Shown: in pieces, positions 9,701 to 21,889 of the stretch
Numbering within the stretch: position 1 is the first letter of the stretch
How the letters are laid out: each line of letters begins with the position of its first letter
Origin: Smallanthus sonchifolius
Taxonomy: Eukaryota > Streptophyta > Magnoliopsida > Asterales > Asteraceae
Length of the DNA: 64,000 bases
Assembly: GCA_023525975.1 (NCBI GenBank)
Contig: CM042034.1
Coordinates: 25,818,779 to 25,882,778, forward strand
Reading direction: 5' to 3'
The notes under the pieces: generated by a model
What the model was told of the DNA's origin: nothing
Database searches by the model: none
What the model saw: only the letters and a program-made list of their open reading frames with translations
Program-made: the position numbers and the translations under genes

Positions 9701-11935
9701 GTTGTGCATATATGTAATTTTTGTTTCATTTAAAATGTGCATGTCAATGAAAAATGGTTTAAAAATTAACTAACTAGATAAACACAATTAGAACGTTATG
9801 TATAAGTGTTAAAGCAGTTCTCACGATATGTTTATATATAAATCCAATTTAAATAGTACAATGGCCACATGTTGTTTTACTCAACATGACCAATTATTAT
9901 GTTTCCAATTTCTGACAGATAATGGTACCAGTAGTAGTTAGAATTTTGATCATTTTGTGACATGAAAAGTAGAAACCATAACTATTTTCAGATGAACACA
10001 CAAATACAATAAGGCTATCCGGTATACCCACGTGATGGGTGGCGTGATCCTATGTGGCAATAGGAATCACGTCGTGATACCCAAGGCACACCGCCCCCTC
10101 AAAAAAAAAATCACGCCGTCATTTTCATACGTGATATTTCTCACGCGAGTATTCGAATTTTGTAGCCGTTCAACTGTAATATATCCATTAAAATTTAAAT
10201 TAAAATAATAATATTAATAATTTTTATTTTTACTCACTATAAATACTCAATTTTACTTCATAAAATTTACACTCATTTTCTACCAAAACATACTAATCTT
10301 CTATACTCATTTCTAATATCCCCAACTCAAAAATGAGTAACGACCCGAACCAGAACCAACACTTTTGGGCTCAATACGCGGCTCGTGATAACGCGTTTGG
10401 GGCCAACCCCAACTTTCAACCCAACCCAAACTTCCAACCCAACCCAAACTTCGTACCAAACCCGAACTTTCAAATGTTTAACTACCAACCCCAAATGTCT
10501 CAACCGGGTACACCACTAGAATTTGTACCCGAAACTCAAGAAATGCCACAAGAAACCGTGGACGAAAATCTAAATGTCTCACGAAAAAAAGGAAAGAAGA
10601 AGGTTTCGCAAGAGACTTCTAGCCGGACGAATACCAAAAAAAAGTGGGAAAAAGACGAGCCACTATTCTTGGTTAAGGCGTTTATAGACGTCTCGGAGGA
10701 TCCAATAATTGGTAACAATAATTTTGGTTTTGTATTTTTTAAAATTTTCCATTTTTTATTTTTATGATTATTAATTTGAATATTTGTTTTTTGTAGGCAA
10801 CGCCCAAAACAAAAAAACATTATGGACAAGGGTTCAAGAAAAATATGAATCTTTTATGGGTGTACCGCCCGGTTACCGAAGTTTGGACCAATTGAGTTCA
10901 AAATGGACTCATATAAATGGGAAGGTGGTAAAGTTCCACGGGATCTATCAAGAAGTTTTGCGGGATCGAAGAAGCGGTGAGAGCGATGCCGATATTTTGA
11001 CGAGAGCAATGGTCCGGTTTAAAGACGACCATGGTGGCGAAACACCAATTCAATATTGGGAGATTTGTAGGAATTCGCCAAAGTGGCAAACACTATACAT
11101 TGCCCCCACTCGAACCGGCTCGTCCAAAAAAAGAACATCAACCGACATCGACGCTAGTCCGGGCGATTCCGATGGTAGATCTAAGTACGACCTAAACATA
11201 GATGCACCGGAAGACGTGGAAATACCCCGTCCGATTGGGAAGAAAAAAGCAAAAGCCCAAGAATCGGGCTCGGGATCGGTTTCAAGACACGACGAAATCG
11301 GCGAGAAAATGGTCGAACAAATACAAGATTTAACAACGCCCAAGACGAGAGGATGGATTGGAAACGAACAAAACAAGAGATCGAAATTCTTGGTATCGAT
11401 CTTGAGTCACTAACAACCGTCCAACGTTTTTTGATTGAAAAAAAACAAAAGGAGATCAAAGAACGTCATGGTATCCCGTAGGTTTTGGTTATGTTTTTTT
11501 TTAATTAATGTAATTTTTTTTATTAATGTAATTTTATTTTATTAATGAATATTATTTTATTATGTTTAATTTTATTTAAATAAAAATTCAAAAATAAACA
11601 TTAAATTATCACACCACCACAATCACATGGGTATACCCCTTGCCATGTGATTATGGTGTGATTTTTCCAGAATCTGACGTGGCGCCACGTGGCGTGCACT
11701 TTATTATCACATGACACCATAGTCACATGGGTATACCCCTTACCCTAAGAAGATGTTGGTTTAGTGCATATGTTAAATTTGTACCTTGAGTTAGCCTGTT
11801 CTGGCTCCGCCAATGGCGGTGCAGACCGAGAAGGTAACCGCGGTCTAGAAGATGAAAAAATCCATTCATGCATCCTAACTGCTTCTGCAGCCCTTGTTTA
11901 TCTTCCCTAACTGTATACACAACCTTAGTAGCCAT
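6764..11935 (-). CDS. LONGIFOLIA/TRM1-4-like protein (five exons)
   Basis: Exons on the minus strand are 11785-11935, 9322-9368, 7890-9233, 7646-7796 and 6764-7482. All have GT/AG borders and phases that join cleanly to 2412 bases (803 aa). Residues about 16-32 (LQKQLGCMNGFFHLLDR) are the conserved LONGIFOLIA N-terminal motif. DIRDVVKDSM follows in exon 3, SSGIVARLMGLDSL near residues 253-266, SPVSVLDAF in exon 4, and a DUF4378-type C-terminus (REILLASGFLKDPD, KLIFDSVNDILFHKL, DLIDEIV). In Arabidopsis, LNG/TRM proteins associate with cortical microtubules and promote longitudinal cell and organ elongation. The 47-base exon 2 is supported by phase and by a K/E-rich stretch normal at this position. 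Intron 1 (9369-11784) contains a PIF/Harbinger element. All splice sites are intact, so the gene looks functional. LNG versus TRM3/4 identity is not resolved. Confidence 0.88.
10333..11481 (+). pseudogene. PIF/Harbinger ORF1-like Myb/SANT protein, frameshifted near the end
   Basis: Exon 1 is 10333-10711 and exon 2 starts at 10797 (donor G|GTAACA, acceptor TTTGTAG|GCAAC); the join keeps the frame. The N-terminus has NPNFQP-type repeats (residues about 25-48). A Myb/SANT or trihelix-like DNA-binding segment follows (KKWEKDEPLFLVKAFIDVSE, then KKTLWTRVQEKYESF). Its relatives are often auto-annotated as glutathione S-transferase T3-like or NAM-like; they act with the PIF transposase and bind element ends. 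Near 11325-11335 the frame shifts by one base. The open frame stops at 11413, but the conserved ending (KQEIEILGIDLESL, KERHGIP) continues in another frame to a TAG at 11479-11481. Probably recently inactivated. Confidence 0.75.
11611..11745. repeat. duplicated terminal motif at right end of PIF element
   Basis: The core TCACATGGGTATACCCCTT occurs near 11623-11641 and again near 11723-11741, each preceded by a CACCA(C/T)A-type word. The inner copy is a subterminal duplicate of the terminal inverted repeat, possibly from abortive end repair or an older end. Confidence 0.7.
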
Positions 11936-12124
11936 TTACTCCACCACCACTCTTCCTTTCTTCACACTTAAAAACTTACAAACCTTCTATTTTTTTTTAA
12001 ATTAAAAAAAAGAGCACTAGAACAAAAAGAAGATTCTTTTCTTGTTCTAATTAAGGACTTGAAGTCCTTTCTGTAAAGCTGCAAAAAAAATGTGCAGAAC
12101 TAACTAGCTAGTTTCCCTCCACTC

Positions 12125-12131
12125 TTTTATA
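12125..12131 (-). promoter_or_regulatory. TATA box of the LONGIFOLIA-like gene
   Basis: On the minus strand TATAAAA sits in CCTATAAAAGAGTGG, about 190 bases upstream of the ATG at 11935. The intervening leader is purine-rich just before the start (GAAGAGTGGTGGTGGAGTAA). Confidence 0.55.
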
Positions 12132-12139
12132 GGAAAAAA

Positions 12140-13423
12140 AAACTTAATTAAATAACAAAAAAATAAAAATAAAAATAAAAAACCAAATGATTGTGGGTTC
12201 AAGTCGTTTCTTAACAAAAACCGGCAGGGTTAGTTGGGTCGGGTTTTAAGTTATCATAGAAGGAAAAAGATAGAAAGAAAGAATGGAAAATTTTGAATTT
12301 TTTTTTGGTCCTCAAAGAAGGGTGCTAGAGGTATGGTTGGAAGGGGATTTTGAAGCAATATATGTAAGTATTGTTGGATTATTTTATTTTGGAAATGAAA
12401 TGGTGACAAATTTCCAGATTAAGAGGGAAATTTGATGGCATTTTATATTTATATTGTTTTCTAGAGTTTGGATGTGGATGTGGTCAGATCTGGATAGCCA
12501 TGTGAACAAAGTAATGTGGATGGGGCCCTTTTCATGTGGAGTGTGTCAGTTGAGGAAGCTAAACTATACTCTTTTTCTAGCAAAGTGCATGTACATTTTG
12601 TATTGTCAATTTGCAGTTTCTAAACCCCTTTTGCAGTACATTCCATTGTAGAGACTTAAGATATTTCCCCTAGTTTATAATAACGCAGAGCGGAAGCACA
12701 AATAGAAATAATACATATTTACAAATAAAATCGAGAAATTCAGGGAAAGCCGTCAAAGTTAAAATCAGAGCTTCATGTGGAGGAATTTGGATCCAACAGT
12801 CTAGTCCAGTCCCAAATGGGTCAAAGTTACGCCTGTTTTAAGTTAAAGACTCATAGCTCACGTCGGTTAGTCCAAAACGAGTAGGTTAATTCTTGAATCA
12901 GCATGAGTAGGTTAATTCTTGAATTAGCCTTGTATCATATAATAAGAAATTCTACGCGGTGTACACATATTTTTCCTCTTATATAATTTTACCAAATTAA
13001 CTTATGAATATTGTTAAAAAAACTATATTATTATAAAAATGATATAAAGTTTTTATAGAACAATTAAAAGCACTATCTTCTTATTTTATTTGATTTGATC
13101 ATTAATAATCATGGTATTTCAGTTAGCATGCCTTAGAAAGCTGATACATTTTGATGTTAGCTTGAGAGGTAATGAGAAAAACTTTCAAAAGGAATAGAAT
13201 GCATTGATGATGATGTGCATTCATGCACATAGGCATTACAATGATTGTCCATATACATGATTATCAAAGTACAAGTGATGGAATGCATACATGCTTAATC
13301 TATATGTACTTTTGTACTTTGTATATATCCATATATCCAAGTAAACCTGTTTCTGTGGAGGTAGTTGACTCTGATGGTTGGTCTTGGGAGCATGACCACA
13401 TGCATAAAGGTCTCACATGAGGA
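12140..13423. other. upstream region of LONGIFOLIA-like gene, no other gene
   Basis: Contains A-rich simple sequence at 12150-12185 and otherwise unremarkable AT-rich DNA. It presumably holds promoter elements of the minus-strand gene. No recognisable coding or terminal repeats. Confidence 0.4.
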
Positions 13424-14348
13424 CAGGGGCGGGTTTAGTAAGGCCGAGAGGGGTTCACCGGAACCCCCCGGGTTTCGGAATTTTAATATAACGATATAGA
13501 GAAAAAATGGGGTGAACCCCTACATAAAATATAGGGTGAACCCCTATGATTTTAATTTGGATGAAGAAGACAAAAGTTTTTTTGACCCGGAGATCGTCAA
13601 GACAAATCCGGCAAATATGTGTTAATCAGCGATGAACTCGTTGCTGCGTTTGAAACCCTGATGAACTCGTGGCTGCATTTTGAAACCCTAGCTGGAGTTG
13701 TTTGTGAGATAAAGTAAAGAAGCTTGGTATCGGCGTCTGGCTTATTGGAGAATTCATTTAGGTCAAGAATTGAATGGGCTGGGCTGGGCTTAGCCTTTTT
13801 CATTTTATAAACATTAGCTCCATTTAAATTAAAAATCGGTTCCTTCTTAATAGTTTTATTATTCATTTCATTATATTATTAAAATGATGTAATTTTATAT
13901 TATTATTATTATTATTTTAGTCTTTATAAATCTACGTTGTTATGTTGAAGGTGTGTAAAAATGAGTTATTTTTATTGCTTTGAGGTTGTCTTACTTAAAG
14001 ATGTGGACCTTTATTTCTACTTTTATTAGTGAGTGTTAATTAGTATTTATTCTTGAAATAAAATTACAAAAAGAGTGTCTCGCGACACAAAGGAAACAAA
14101 AAATATACAAACAAGATATGCTTGGAGCTGATAAAATACGACGTCGTTACTGCAAAAAATTGCATAAAGTAGTCATGACATTATTACGTTAAAGTAGGTG
14201 AACAGGTATAAAACTAGTTTTTATTATGCGATGAACTTTACCCGACCCGAACTTTCAAACCGACCCGAATTTTTTTATGTCCAGCCTTAAGAAATGAAGC
14301 ATATAAAAACAGTGAACCCCTTGAAAAAAATTCCTGGATCCGCCACTG
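13424..14348. mobile_element. non-autonomous hAT-type element (CAGKGGCGG ends)
   Basis: The left end is CAGGGGCGGGTTTAG; the right end, inverted, is CAGTGGCGGATCCAG. An identical 8-bp direct repeat, CATGAGGA, flanks it (13416-13423 and 14349-14356), which fits hAT transposition. The 925 bp interior has no transposase frame. Confidence 0.85.
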
Positions 14349-14558
14349 CATGAGGATTGCTTGCCTTTGTTTCACTAGACATTCAACAACCACTTAGCTA
14401 TCAATCAAATTAACCTTACTAAGTTCCAAGAACTTTATACAAGAGAAAATAAGTATATTTCCTTTTTAAAATTCATTAATTTAACTGTTGTAAAATCTTT
14501 TAATAAAAAGAAACTCGATTAATGCCTGACACGTCAACCATTTTTTAGTAAACTCGCC

Positions 14559-14775
14559 AATTAGAACCCTGCAAAAAGTTTAATAATTTTGTGTCAATTA
14601 GATCGATAATACGTGAACCATTATTGGTCTCTTTTGCGCCAATTAGACCTCGGGCAAAGTTTAATAATTTTGTGTCGATTAGACTGATAATACGTGAACC
14701 ATTATAGCGTAAACCTTAGTCTCTTTTGTGCCAATTAGACATCGGCGTAAAAGTATAATAATTTTGCGTCGACTG
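14559..14775. repeat. three imperfect tandem repeats
   Basis: Three copies of a unit containing CAATTAGA...AAGTTTAATAATTTTG start near 14559, 14640 and 14733. The first two continue with a shared GATAATACGTGAACCATTAT. Spacing is about 80-95 bases. No coding content. Confidence 0.7.
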
Positions 14776-15052
14776 CTAATCAATAACACATTGACACATA
14801 TTATAATTGATAGCAATATTTACCATAATCTGCGTCGTTGACGTGATCTTGATACATGTGACATATTTTGTTTGGATGTGTAACGGTTAATTAGAAAACT
14901 AGAAAAAAAAATAAAAAAATAATCAATATTTAGGTAATTTATTTAACTATAATGACTATTTAAGTTATTTTAACATGCCTCTCTCAACACCAAATCACCA
15001 AGTGATTCATACAGGGTGTCAAAAAATATGGTTTGTGTGTTTTATTTGAATA

Positions 15053-15406
15053 CTAGGTTAGAATCCCGTGTATTACACGGGGTTGTATATTGAAAACGAT
15101 ATAATTTATAAATTTAAATTTGTAAATATGGCCTAAGTTGTCAGACTATTATGATCTTTTCGAGATATATCAAGTGGAAATGTGTATATAACAAATTAGT
15201 ATTTTTTTTAATTAGTTATATTTTGATTTCCTGTTATATATTCATATTTAATATAATCAATATTTTTTTTAATAATATATTTATAATATCATTATTATTT
15301 AATAAGATACATGTGTATTTATTAGGAGAGAGAGACGGGAAAACTAATGTGAGAAGGCATGAGAAAGTGACAAGTGTAAAGGTAAACCTTTATTCATTAG
15401 TATAGA
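15053..15406 (-). mobile_element. short non-autonomous Helitron
   Basis: On the minus strand it begins TCTATACTAATGAATAAAGG. It ends with the hairpin CCCGTGTATTACACGGG-type sequence followed by CTAACCTAG, inserted between A and T as Helitrons do. The 354 bp interior is AT-rich; its open frame is chance. Confidence 0.75.
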
Positions 15407-15652
15407 TTTAATGGGAGGTAACTTATTGCACATTCTTCTAGGGTTCTAAAAAGGGGTTGAAGATTGTGTGACCATTAAACAAGGATTACAAGTAGTTTTT
15501 AAGTGATTGTTATTTGCAAATCAAGATTCTCTTTATTCCCTTTTTATCACTTGAAAAGAAGTGAAAGAGCATAAAAGTTTTGTGCACCCGGGATAGATTC
15601 CTTTAGAAAAAAGAAACACTTTTCATCCTATTAATATAAACCTAAATGTATA

Positions 15653-16094
15653 TCTATACTATATAATAAATTAAAATCATTTATGTCATGTGTCGCGTCC
15701 AAATCTCTTCTCATCATTTTTTTTCCGCATCTCTCTTATTAAATGCACCCCCCTTCTTAATAATGATTTACATTTAAAGAAAAATATTAATTATACTAAT
15801 AATACACGTTTATTTTAAAGTATCTCTTATTTTAAGAAATTTTGAAATTTAATTATGTAATTTTTGTTTTTAACTAAATAATGATATATGTCAAATTATA
15901 TTAAATGGAAATTAATGTAGTTAAACCGTGTAATATACATGTTTTTAAAAATATAAACTTTTTATTATTGATTATATAACATTACATTTTATCAACCCGT
16001 GTAACACAGTTTTTTTAAAATACAAATTTTTTATTACTAAATATATAATATAACATTTTATAAATCCCGTGTAATACACAAGAATTTAACCTAG
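15653..16094 (+). mobile_element. short non-autonomous Helitron
   Basis: The 5' end is A|TCTATACTATATAATAAA. The 3' end has a weakened hairpin (CCCGTGTAATACACAAG) followed by TTTAACCTAG|T. An internal TCAACCCGTGTAACACAG near 15988 looks like a second, older 3' end, so two related elements may be joined. Confidence 0.7.
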
Positions 16095-16197
16095 TGTATA
16101 TATATACAAACATACACACACGCTCGCTTAATTAATTAAGAACCAAACATGTAATTTTTTTTGTTTTTATTTATTAACTGTTTAGTTTTTATTAAAA

Positions 16198-16230
16198 ACT
16201 AGAAAATATGACCCGCGCGTTGCGGCGGGA
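16198..16230 (-). mobile_element. 3' terminus of a second Helitron family
   Basis: ACTAGAAAATATGACCCGCG followed by TTGCGGCGGG is, on the minus strand, a GC hairpin (CCCGC/GCGGG arms) then CTAG|T. Similar ends occur at 23336 and 32620. The rest of the element and its 5' end are not resolved. Confidence 0.5.
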
Positions 16231-16433
16231 CCGTACGATAATATTAACGTGTTTAAGTACATAATTAAAGTCATGCGATGCGGCGAATACAATAACGTGA
16301 CTAAGTACATAATAGAAACGTATGAAATTACCACGACTCGACCATGAAGATCAAAAAATAGATAAATTGCGACGAGAATATGAGTTAACATTGAAACAAC
16401 AAATTCTTTAAAGAATCTATACCTATATCTATA

Positions 16434-17188
16434 TCTATATATATACATACTAATAAATAAAGGTTTTTGAGGACACATTTTCCGGCATAAACTTCGATCC
16501 AATCTAACACGAATCAGTTTCCAATCTTTCCCTTCAATAAGTAAACAATTAAACAAGTTTGATTACTAATTCCTAAATAAAAGTATTAAAAAATCTTCAA
16601 ATATCAATTTATTTTACGTTATAATCATCCTTTCCATTTTTTAAATGATCATCATTTCCGTTTTTTGAATTTAAATTTTAAAACAGATTGATTTGAATTC
16701 ATTCAAAAATTATTTTTTATTTATAGAATATCAAAACTTTCCAAAAATCAGAAAGTCTTCTTAAATAATCCTATAATTAAGGCTTTATTTATGTAAATTA
16801 CCTCAAAATCGAACCTTGAGTTTCCTATATAAATATTATCTACATGTAATTCTTTTTACATACAATCCTCTCATAACAGTTCATTCCTTTTTTCATCTAT
16901 CATCTGAGTTATCAATCTGTAAGTAATTTACATATTCTTGTCTTCTACTCCGATCATCAACTTGTAAATAATTTTCATATCATTCCAATGTCTCCAAATC
17001 ACAGAGTTAATTTAAATTTAGTTGTTTTTATATTATTACTTATGGAATCATCGAAGAAAACTTGCTAATGTTTACTTGACTATTGTATGTAATATATATA
17101 AATCATTTTACTATGAAGTATATACAAATTTATGATTAACAACTTTTTTCATTAATCAGCCCGTGTAGTACACGGGATTGTAAGCTAG
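16434..17188 (+). mobile_element. non-autonomous Helitron
   Basis: A probable 5' end TCTATATATATACATACTAA is followed by the family word AATAAATAAAGG. The 3' end is a clear hairpin CCCGTGTAGTACACGGG, then TTGTAAGCTAG|T. The 5' boundary is uncertain because TCTATA is repeated there. Confidence 0.6.
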
Positions 17189-17561
17189 TTATATAATAAA
17201 TAAAAGTTTTTCCATGTCACGTGTCACCTCCATATTCATTCTCATCTTTTTTTCTCGCATCTCTCTCTTATTAAATACACACATATCTTTTATTTTAAAT
17301 TATCCCTTATTATAAGAAACTTTGACAAATAATTTTTTAACTTTTATTTTCAATCAAATAGTAAAGGAAAGTCAAATTAAATTATATTATAATTAACGTA
17401 TTTTCTAAACCCAATTATATATTAACTTTTACGTATTTTAAATTTTATTTTCTATTTTTAGTATATTTAATATATTTTTACACCTATAAAATATATATAT
17501 AAAAATTAATTTTATGTACTGGTATTTTTCATTTCGTGTGTAGACACGAGGTTTAAGCTAG
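17189..17561 (+). mobile_element. Helitron, 5'-truncated, abutting its neighbours
   Basis: Starts directly after the preceding CTAG with TTATATAATAAATAAAAG, lacking the TCTATAC start. It ends with the imperfect hairpin TCGTGTGTAGACACGAGG and AAGCTAG. The next Helitron starts at the very next base. Confidence 0.6.
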
Positions 17562-18696
17562 TCTATACATACTAATAAATAAAGGTTTTGAGTAGGGGTG
17601 TTCATTTTACCCGAATACCGAACCCGACCCAAATTAACCCAAACCCGATTAATATGGAACCCGAACAACCCGAACCCATTTAAGATGGAACCCGAACCTG
17701 AAGATAGTATTCGGTTTGGTAATTGGGTTAAAAAAAATGTTAATCGGGTTAACCCGATTAACCCGAATAATAATAAAAAGGTATTTTATTATTAATAGTT
17801 ATTTGTAATCTTAGCTCAGTATAAATCTAAACATTTTTAATGTTTATTTTATTTCACTTTTTTTTAATATATGATTGGAAACGGACGAGCGGACATGAAG
17901 GTGAAAATTTGAAGAGTGAACATTGTTAATGAGTTTATTGGTTGATACAATTTGTCGTTTTTTTAGTTTATACGATTGGTTGATACACTATGGTTTTATG
18001 CTTATTTTATTTGATTTTTTTTAGTTAATATACGTGTTTAGTGCATGGGTTTGAACGAAAAATCATATTGAGAGTGTTTTTATTTGACATTTTGTGATTA
18101 TTATTTAATAAATATCATGTTAAGTTAAATAATAAAGTATGCGTTGCAACTTGTATTTAGAAACCCGAATACCGATTAACCCGACCCGAATAAACCCGAA
18201 ACCGAATAACCCGAAACCGATTAACCCGAATCTTATCTGGGTCGGTAAACGGGTAGGATTCTTATAACAAAAAACCCGAACCGAATAACCCGAAACCCGA
18301 TTAAAAAACCCGATGAACACCCCTAGTTTTGAGGTGCCATATGTCATTCCCATATTCATCCTCAATATTTTTTTCTCGTCTCTCTCTCCTATTTAATGAT
18401 ACAAGTTTCGATAAAAAAATATAATTTTTGTTTACTACCTCTTTCTCCTGTTAAATAATAATGATTTTTATAACTATTTATATAAAACATTTTTAATTAA
18501 AAAAATAGTTTTATTCATAAAACATTTTTATAGTTGAACATTTCTTTCATTCTTTTTATAAAACATTTTTAAAAAATAACTATATATTGTTTCTAAAATT
18601 TATATTAAAAATTATGTAATATTAGATCTTTATTACTAAGTATATATAACACTGTATTTATCCACCATGTATAATATACAGGGTTTTCTAACCTAT
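17562..18696 (+). mobile_element. Helitron interrupted by a hAT element
   Basis: Begins TCTATACATACTAATAAATA immediately after the previous CTAG. It is split at 17592/18334 by a hAT-type insertion and resumes GAGGTGCCATATGTC. It ends with a degenerate CATGTATAATATACAGGG and CTAACCTAT, where the usual CTAG is mutated. Confidence 0.6.
17593..18325. mobile_element. hAT-type MITE with CCCGAA-rich ends
   Basis: Termini are TAGGGGTGTTCAT and ATGAACACCCCTA, flanked by perfect 8-bp duplications GTTTTGAG (17585-17592, 18326-18333). Subterminal regions are packed with ACCCGAA/TTCGGGT words on both strands. 733 bp, no transposase. Confidence 0.9.
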
Positions 18697-19150
18697 ATTA
18701 TAGTAAATGAATAATTATATTTGTCACGTGCCGACTTCTGATGAAATCTAGATTTTTGTTTTTCGCCTTTCTCTCCTATTAAATAATGATGATGTTAAAT
18801 AATTAAATATCTAACATATATTATAATATTTTATTAAAAATTACTAAATCATTAGAAAATTTTAATTATTTCTTATTTCACAGATGACTAATAACACCAA
18901 ACAAACAAATGTTCATAAAAAATATTGTTTTTATAACAAGTTGTATTTATTCAGCTCATGTTATCTAATAAATAAAGGTTTTGGTAAGACACTTCTAACT
19001 CTCTTGTGCATCCTCAGTCTTTTTTTCCCGTTTCCCTCATATTAATTTTACAAATTGCTTTCACCGTTTTTATAATTTTCTGTTTTTCGTCTCTCTCTCC
19101 TGTTTAATAATAATGATTATACAAATACATAAATGTCTTTTGTATTTCTA
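18697..19150 (+). mobile_element. degenerate Helitron fragments
   Basis: Two partial copies share the family words GTCACGTGCC...CGCCTTTCTCTCCTATTAAA and ATCTAATAAATAAAGGTTTTGG (from about 18962). Neither has a clean 3' hairpin. The second seems cut near the start of the Copia remnant. Confidence 0.45.
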
Positions 19151-21033
19151 TACCTGGTAGGAGGAATAATTTGCCTTCTAGGCCTCTATTTAGCTAGGCT
19201 CTAACTATTACATTCGCCTCCGGAAGTACCAACTCCTTGTGAATTTCCTAGTGAATTATCATTTTGATTAGGCTCCACCTCAAACTGAACTTCCTGATTA
19301 GACCGGCTTTTACCCACATATTCATTCATCACATGCTTATACATGATTTCTTCCTAAAAAGCAACTACAGTTCTGTTGACAATTATCTTAAGTCCTTCAC
19401 CATCTAATCTCCATAACATGTAACCTTTCACTCCCCCTTTGGATAACCAAGGACTATACACTTTTGAGCCATAGACTCTAACTTTCCGTGACTAACATGT
19501 GCAAAAGCCACTGACCCAAACACCCTTAGATGATTATAACTGGCTTTAACTCATGACCATTTCTCCATATTGTTGGTGATGGTGATCTATTGATCAGATA
19601 CATTGCAGTTTTTAGTGCCTTAGCCTAGAAGCTTTTGGGCAACCCAAATTCAATCAACATGCATCTCACCTTACTTAAGAGTCTATTCATCCTCTCTACA
19701 AGCCCATTCCGCTTGGGAGTTCCAGGAACAATCAAGTGCCTTGAGATGCCATGTTTTCTGCAGAACATATCAAATTCTCTACTACAGAATTCCAATTCTT
19801 TGTCAGTTATCCATTGTCTTCCACTCTTGAAGCTTATTGAATGTTTCATGCGTGTGTTTGAGTATCAAAGTCCACACTCTCCTTGAGTAATCAATAACAA
19901 TGGAAAGAAAAGATACCCCTCCACATAAGGAAGTGTTTCTTGAAGGTCCCCACATATCATCATGGATATAATCAGGAATACATCTTGTAGTGTGCAACCC
20001 CTTTGTGAATTTGACCCTATGGGCTTTCCTTTTCACACAGTTTTCACAAAAAAACCAAACTCACACTCTTCCAAACCTTCTATGACCTGCTACCTTTTCA
20101 ACTCCTTCAGACCTAAGCCAGTCATATGTACCACTGGCACTGACCCTTGATCAGCATGCCCCTCTAGTACATATATGTTACTTCCTATTCTTATACCAGA
20201 TAAAGCCACCATAGACCGCTATATGAGCCTGGCTTTACCATTCTTCAACCTGACATGGTACACTGCAATCTCAAATGTTCCCAATGATATTAAGTTCTTA
20301 GACAATTCATGTATATACTTAACTACTCTTAACTCTACATCTGTTCCATTATTTAACTTCAAATAACATACCCATGGCCTATCATCCCCTAACTTGAACT
20401 GTGCCAAGATCCTCCATATTTAAATCTTTGAACAAATTTCTGTTTGGATTCATATGATGGAAGCATCTAGAATCCATTATTCAATCATCTCCTTGACATT
20501 GGTTAGACACAACCAATACCTCTACACTTTCATAGCCATCAGTAGAACAACCTGGTGGAGAATTGCATTGACACTTGGATCCAAATTCATACTTTTTCTT
20601 TTTCAAATACGAACAATTCCTTTTCAAATGCTTTTCAGAGTTATATACATAGCATTTTCGTTTACATTTGGATTTAGACATTTCCATTCCCTTCTTACCA
20701 GTACATCTTTGATTAGACCAACCCCTAAATTCAGGCCTCCCTTTAACCACCAATCCTTCCGCAATTTCATCTTTGACATCACCTATTTTCTTTAACTCTT
20801 TAGATTTTAATGCGGATAACACCTCCTCCATTGTTAAAGTCTCCCTTCCAAAAATGAGTGTACCAACAAAATGCTCATATATGGAAGGCAGAGATGTAAA
20901 AAAAAACAAACAAAAAATTGGTTGGCCTTCCTCATCTAGATTAACATCTATATTCTCTAAATCAAAACTAGTTCATTGAACTCATCGGTATGGTCCTTTA
21001 GAGTCTTACCAGACGCCATATGAAAGGTGTAGA

Positions 21034-21799
21034 TAGGGGTGAGCAGTTAACCGGTATTACCCGGTAAACTTGTTGGAACCGACCCGTGAGGAACCGTGAA
21101 AGCTAACTAGGGTACGGTAAAAGGGTTTATGATTTAGCCTCAAAAGGGTAAGGGTCACCGTAGATAACCTGTATACCCGTTAAACCCACCAAATTTTAAA
21201 AAGTAACAAATTTTCAAAATATTTAGTGTAGATCAATATGTAAATATGTGATATATTTTTTAAATTTACCAAATTTAAAAGATATGAGAATCAAGAATAA
21301 ATTTAAAGAATGATTTTTCATTTTTTAATCACATCCAAGTGGTCTTTTTTATTTTTAAAATCGTTATTTATTTAGATCTTTTTGAGACAATCGAGTCCGT
21401 GAGATTGAATGAAGATTGAGAAAATAATAATTTTGAAGATCAAAAAAAGCTCGAAGAATATGAAGTTTATTTAATTTTGAGACATATATTTATTTTTGAA
21501 ACCGTACTGTTTGGTTTTAAATACTATTTGTTTGTTTTTGAATCGTGCATACTATTTTGAACACTATTTGTTTGCTTTTTGAACCATCCTAATTGTTTTT
21601 GAATGATTTGTTTTTGAATTAACAGATTGGAAATTTTAATAATCCCATTCGTTAACGATACGGGTTCATCTTCGCAAAACCCGCGAACCCTTACTCGCTT
21701 ACCCAAGGACCCTTAACCGACCCTTTTAACTAATATACGGGTCACGGATATGTATTTGGTCATCCAAAGGGTATGGGTATACCCATCTACACACCCCTA
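21034..21799. mobile_element. hAT-type MITE inside the Copia gag
   Basis: Ends are TAGGGGTGAGCAGTTAACC and (inverted) TAGGGGTGTGTAGATGGG. Flanking 8-mers GGTGTAGA (21026-21033) and AGTGTAGA (21800-21807) agree at 7 of 8 bases. The interior holds ACCCGTTAAACCC-type words and no transposase. It inserted after the Copia element. Confidence 0.8.
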
Positions 21800-21889
21800 A
21801 GTGTAGAGCCTCTTCTTTAAGTAGAGCCGGCTGGTCAGGGACTTTGTCATGTACAGAGATTCCAGTCTTGACCATATGTCTGCAGCAGA

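Larger units (their letters stand above)
10013..11745 (+). mobile_element. PIF/Harbinger-type element in intron 1 of the LONGIFOLIA-like gene
   Basis: The left end GGCTATCCGGTATACCCA and the inverted right end GGGTAAGGGGTATACCCA match at most positions. They are flanked by TAA on both sides (10010-10012 and 11746-11748), the 3-bp target duplication of this superfamily. The element is 1733 bp and carries only an ORF1-type Myb/SANT-like gene, with no DDE transposase. It would therefore need a transposase from elsewhere. A second copy of the right terminal sequence (TCACATGGGTATACCCCTT) lies inside the end, near 11623. Confidence 0.85.

Noticed and set aside
15151..15405. 84-residue frame
   Set aside because: Lies inside a non-coding Helitron; Ile/Phe-rich product of AT composition.
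16182..16556. 124-residue minus-strand frame
   Set aside because: Spans a Helitron family 2 terminus and the start of another Helitron; no recognisable domain.
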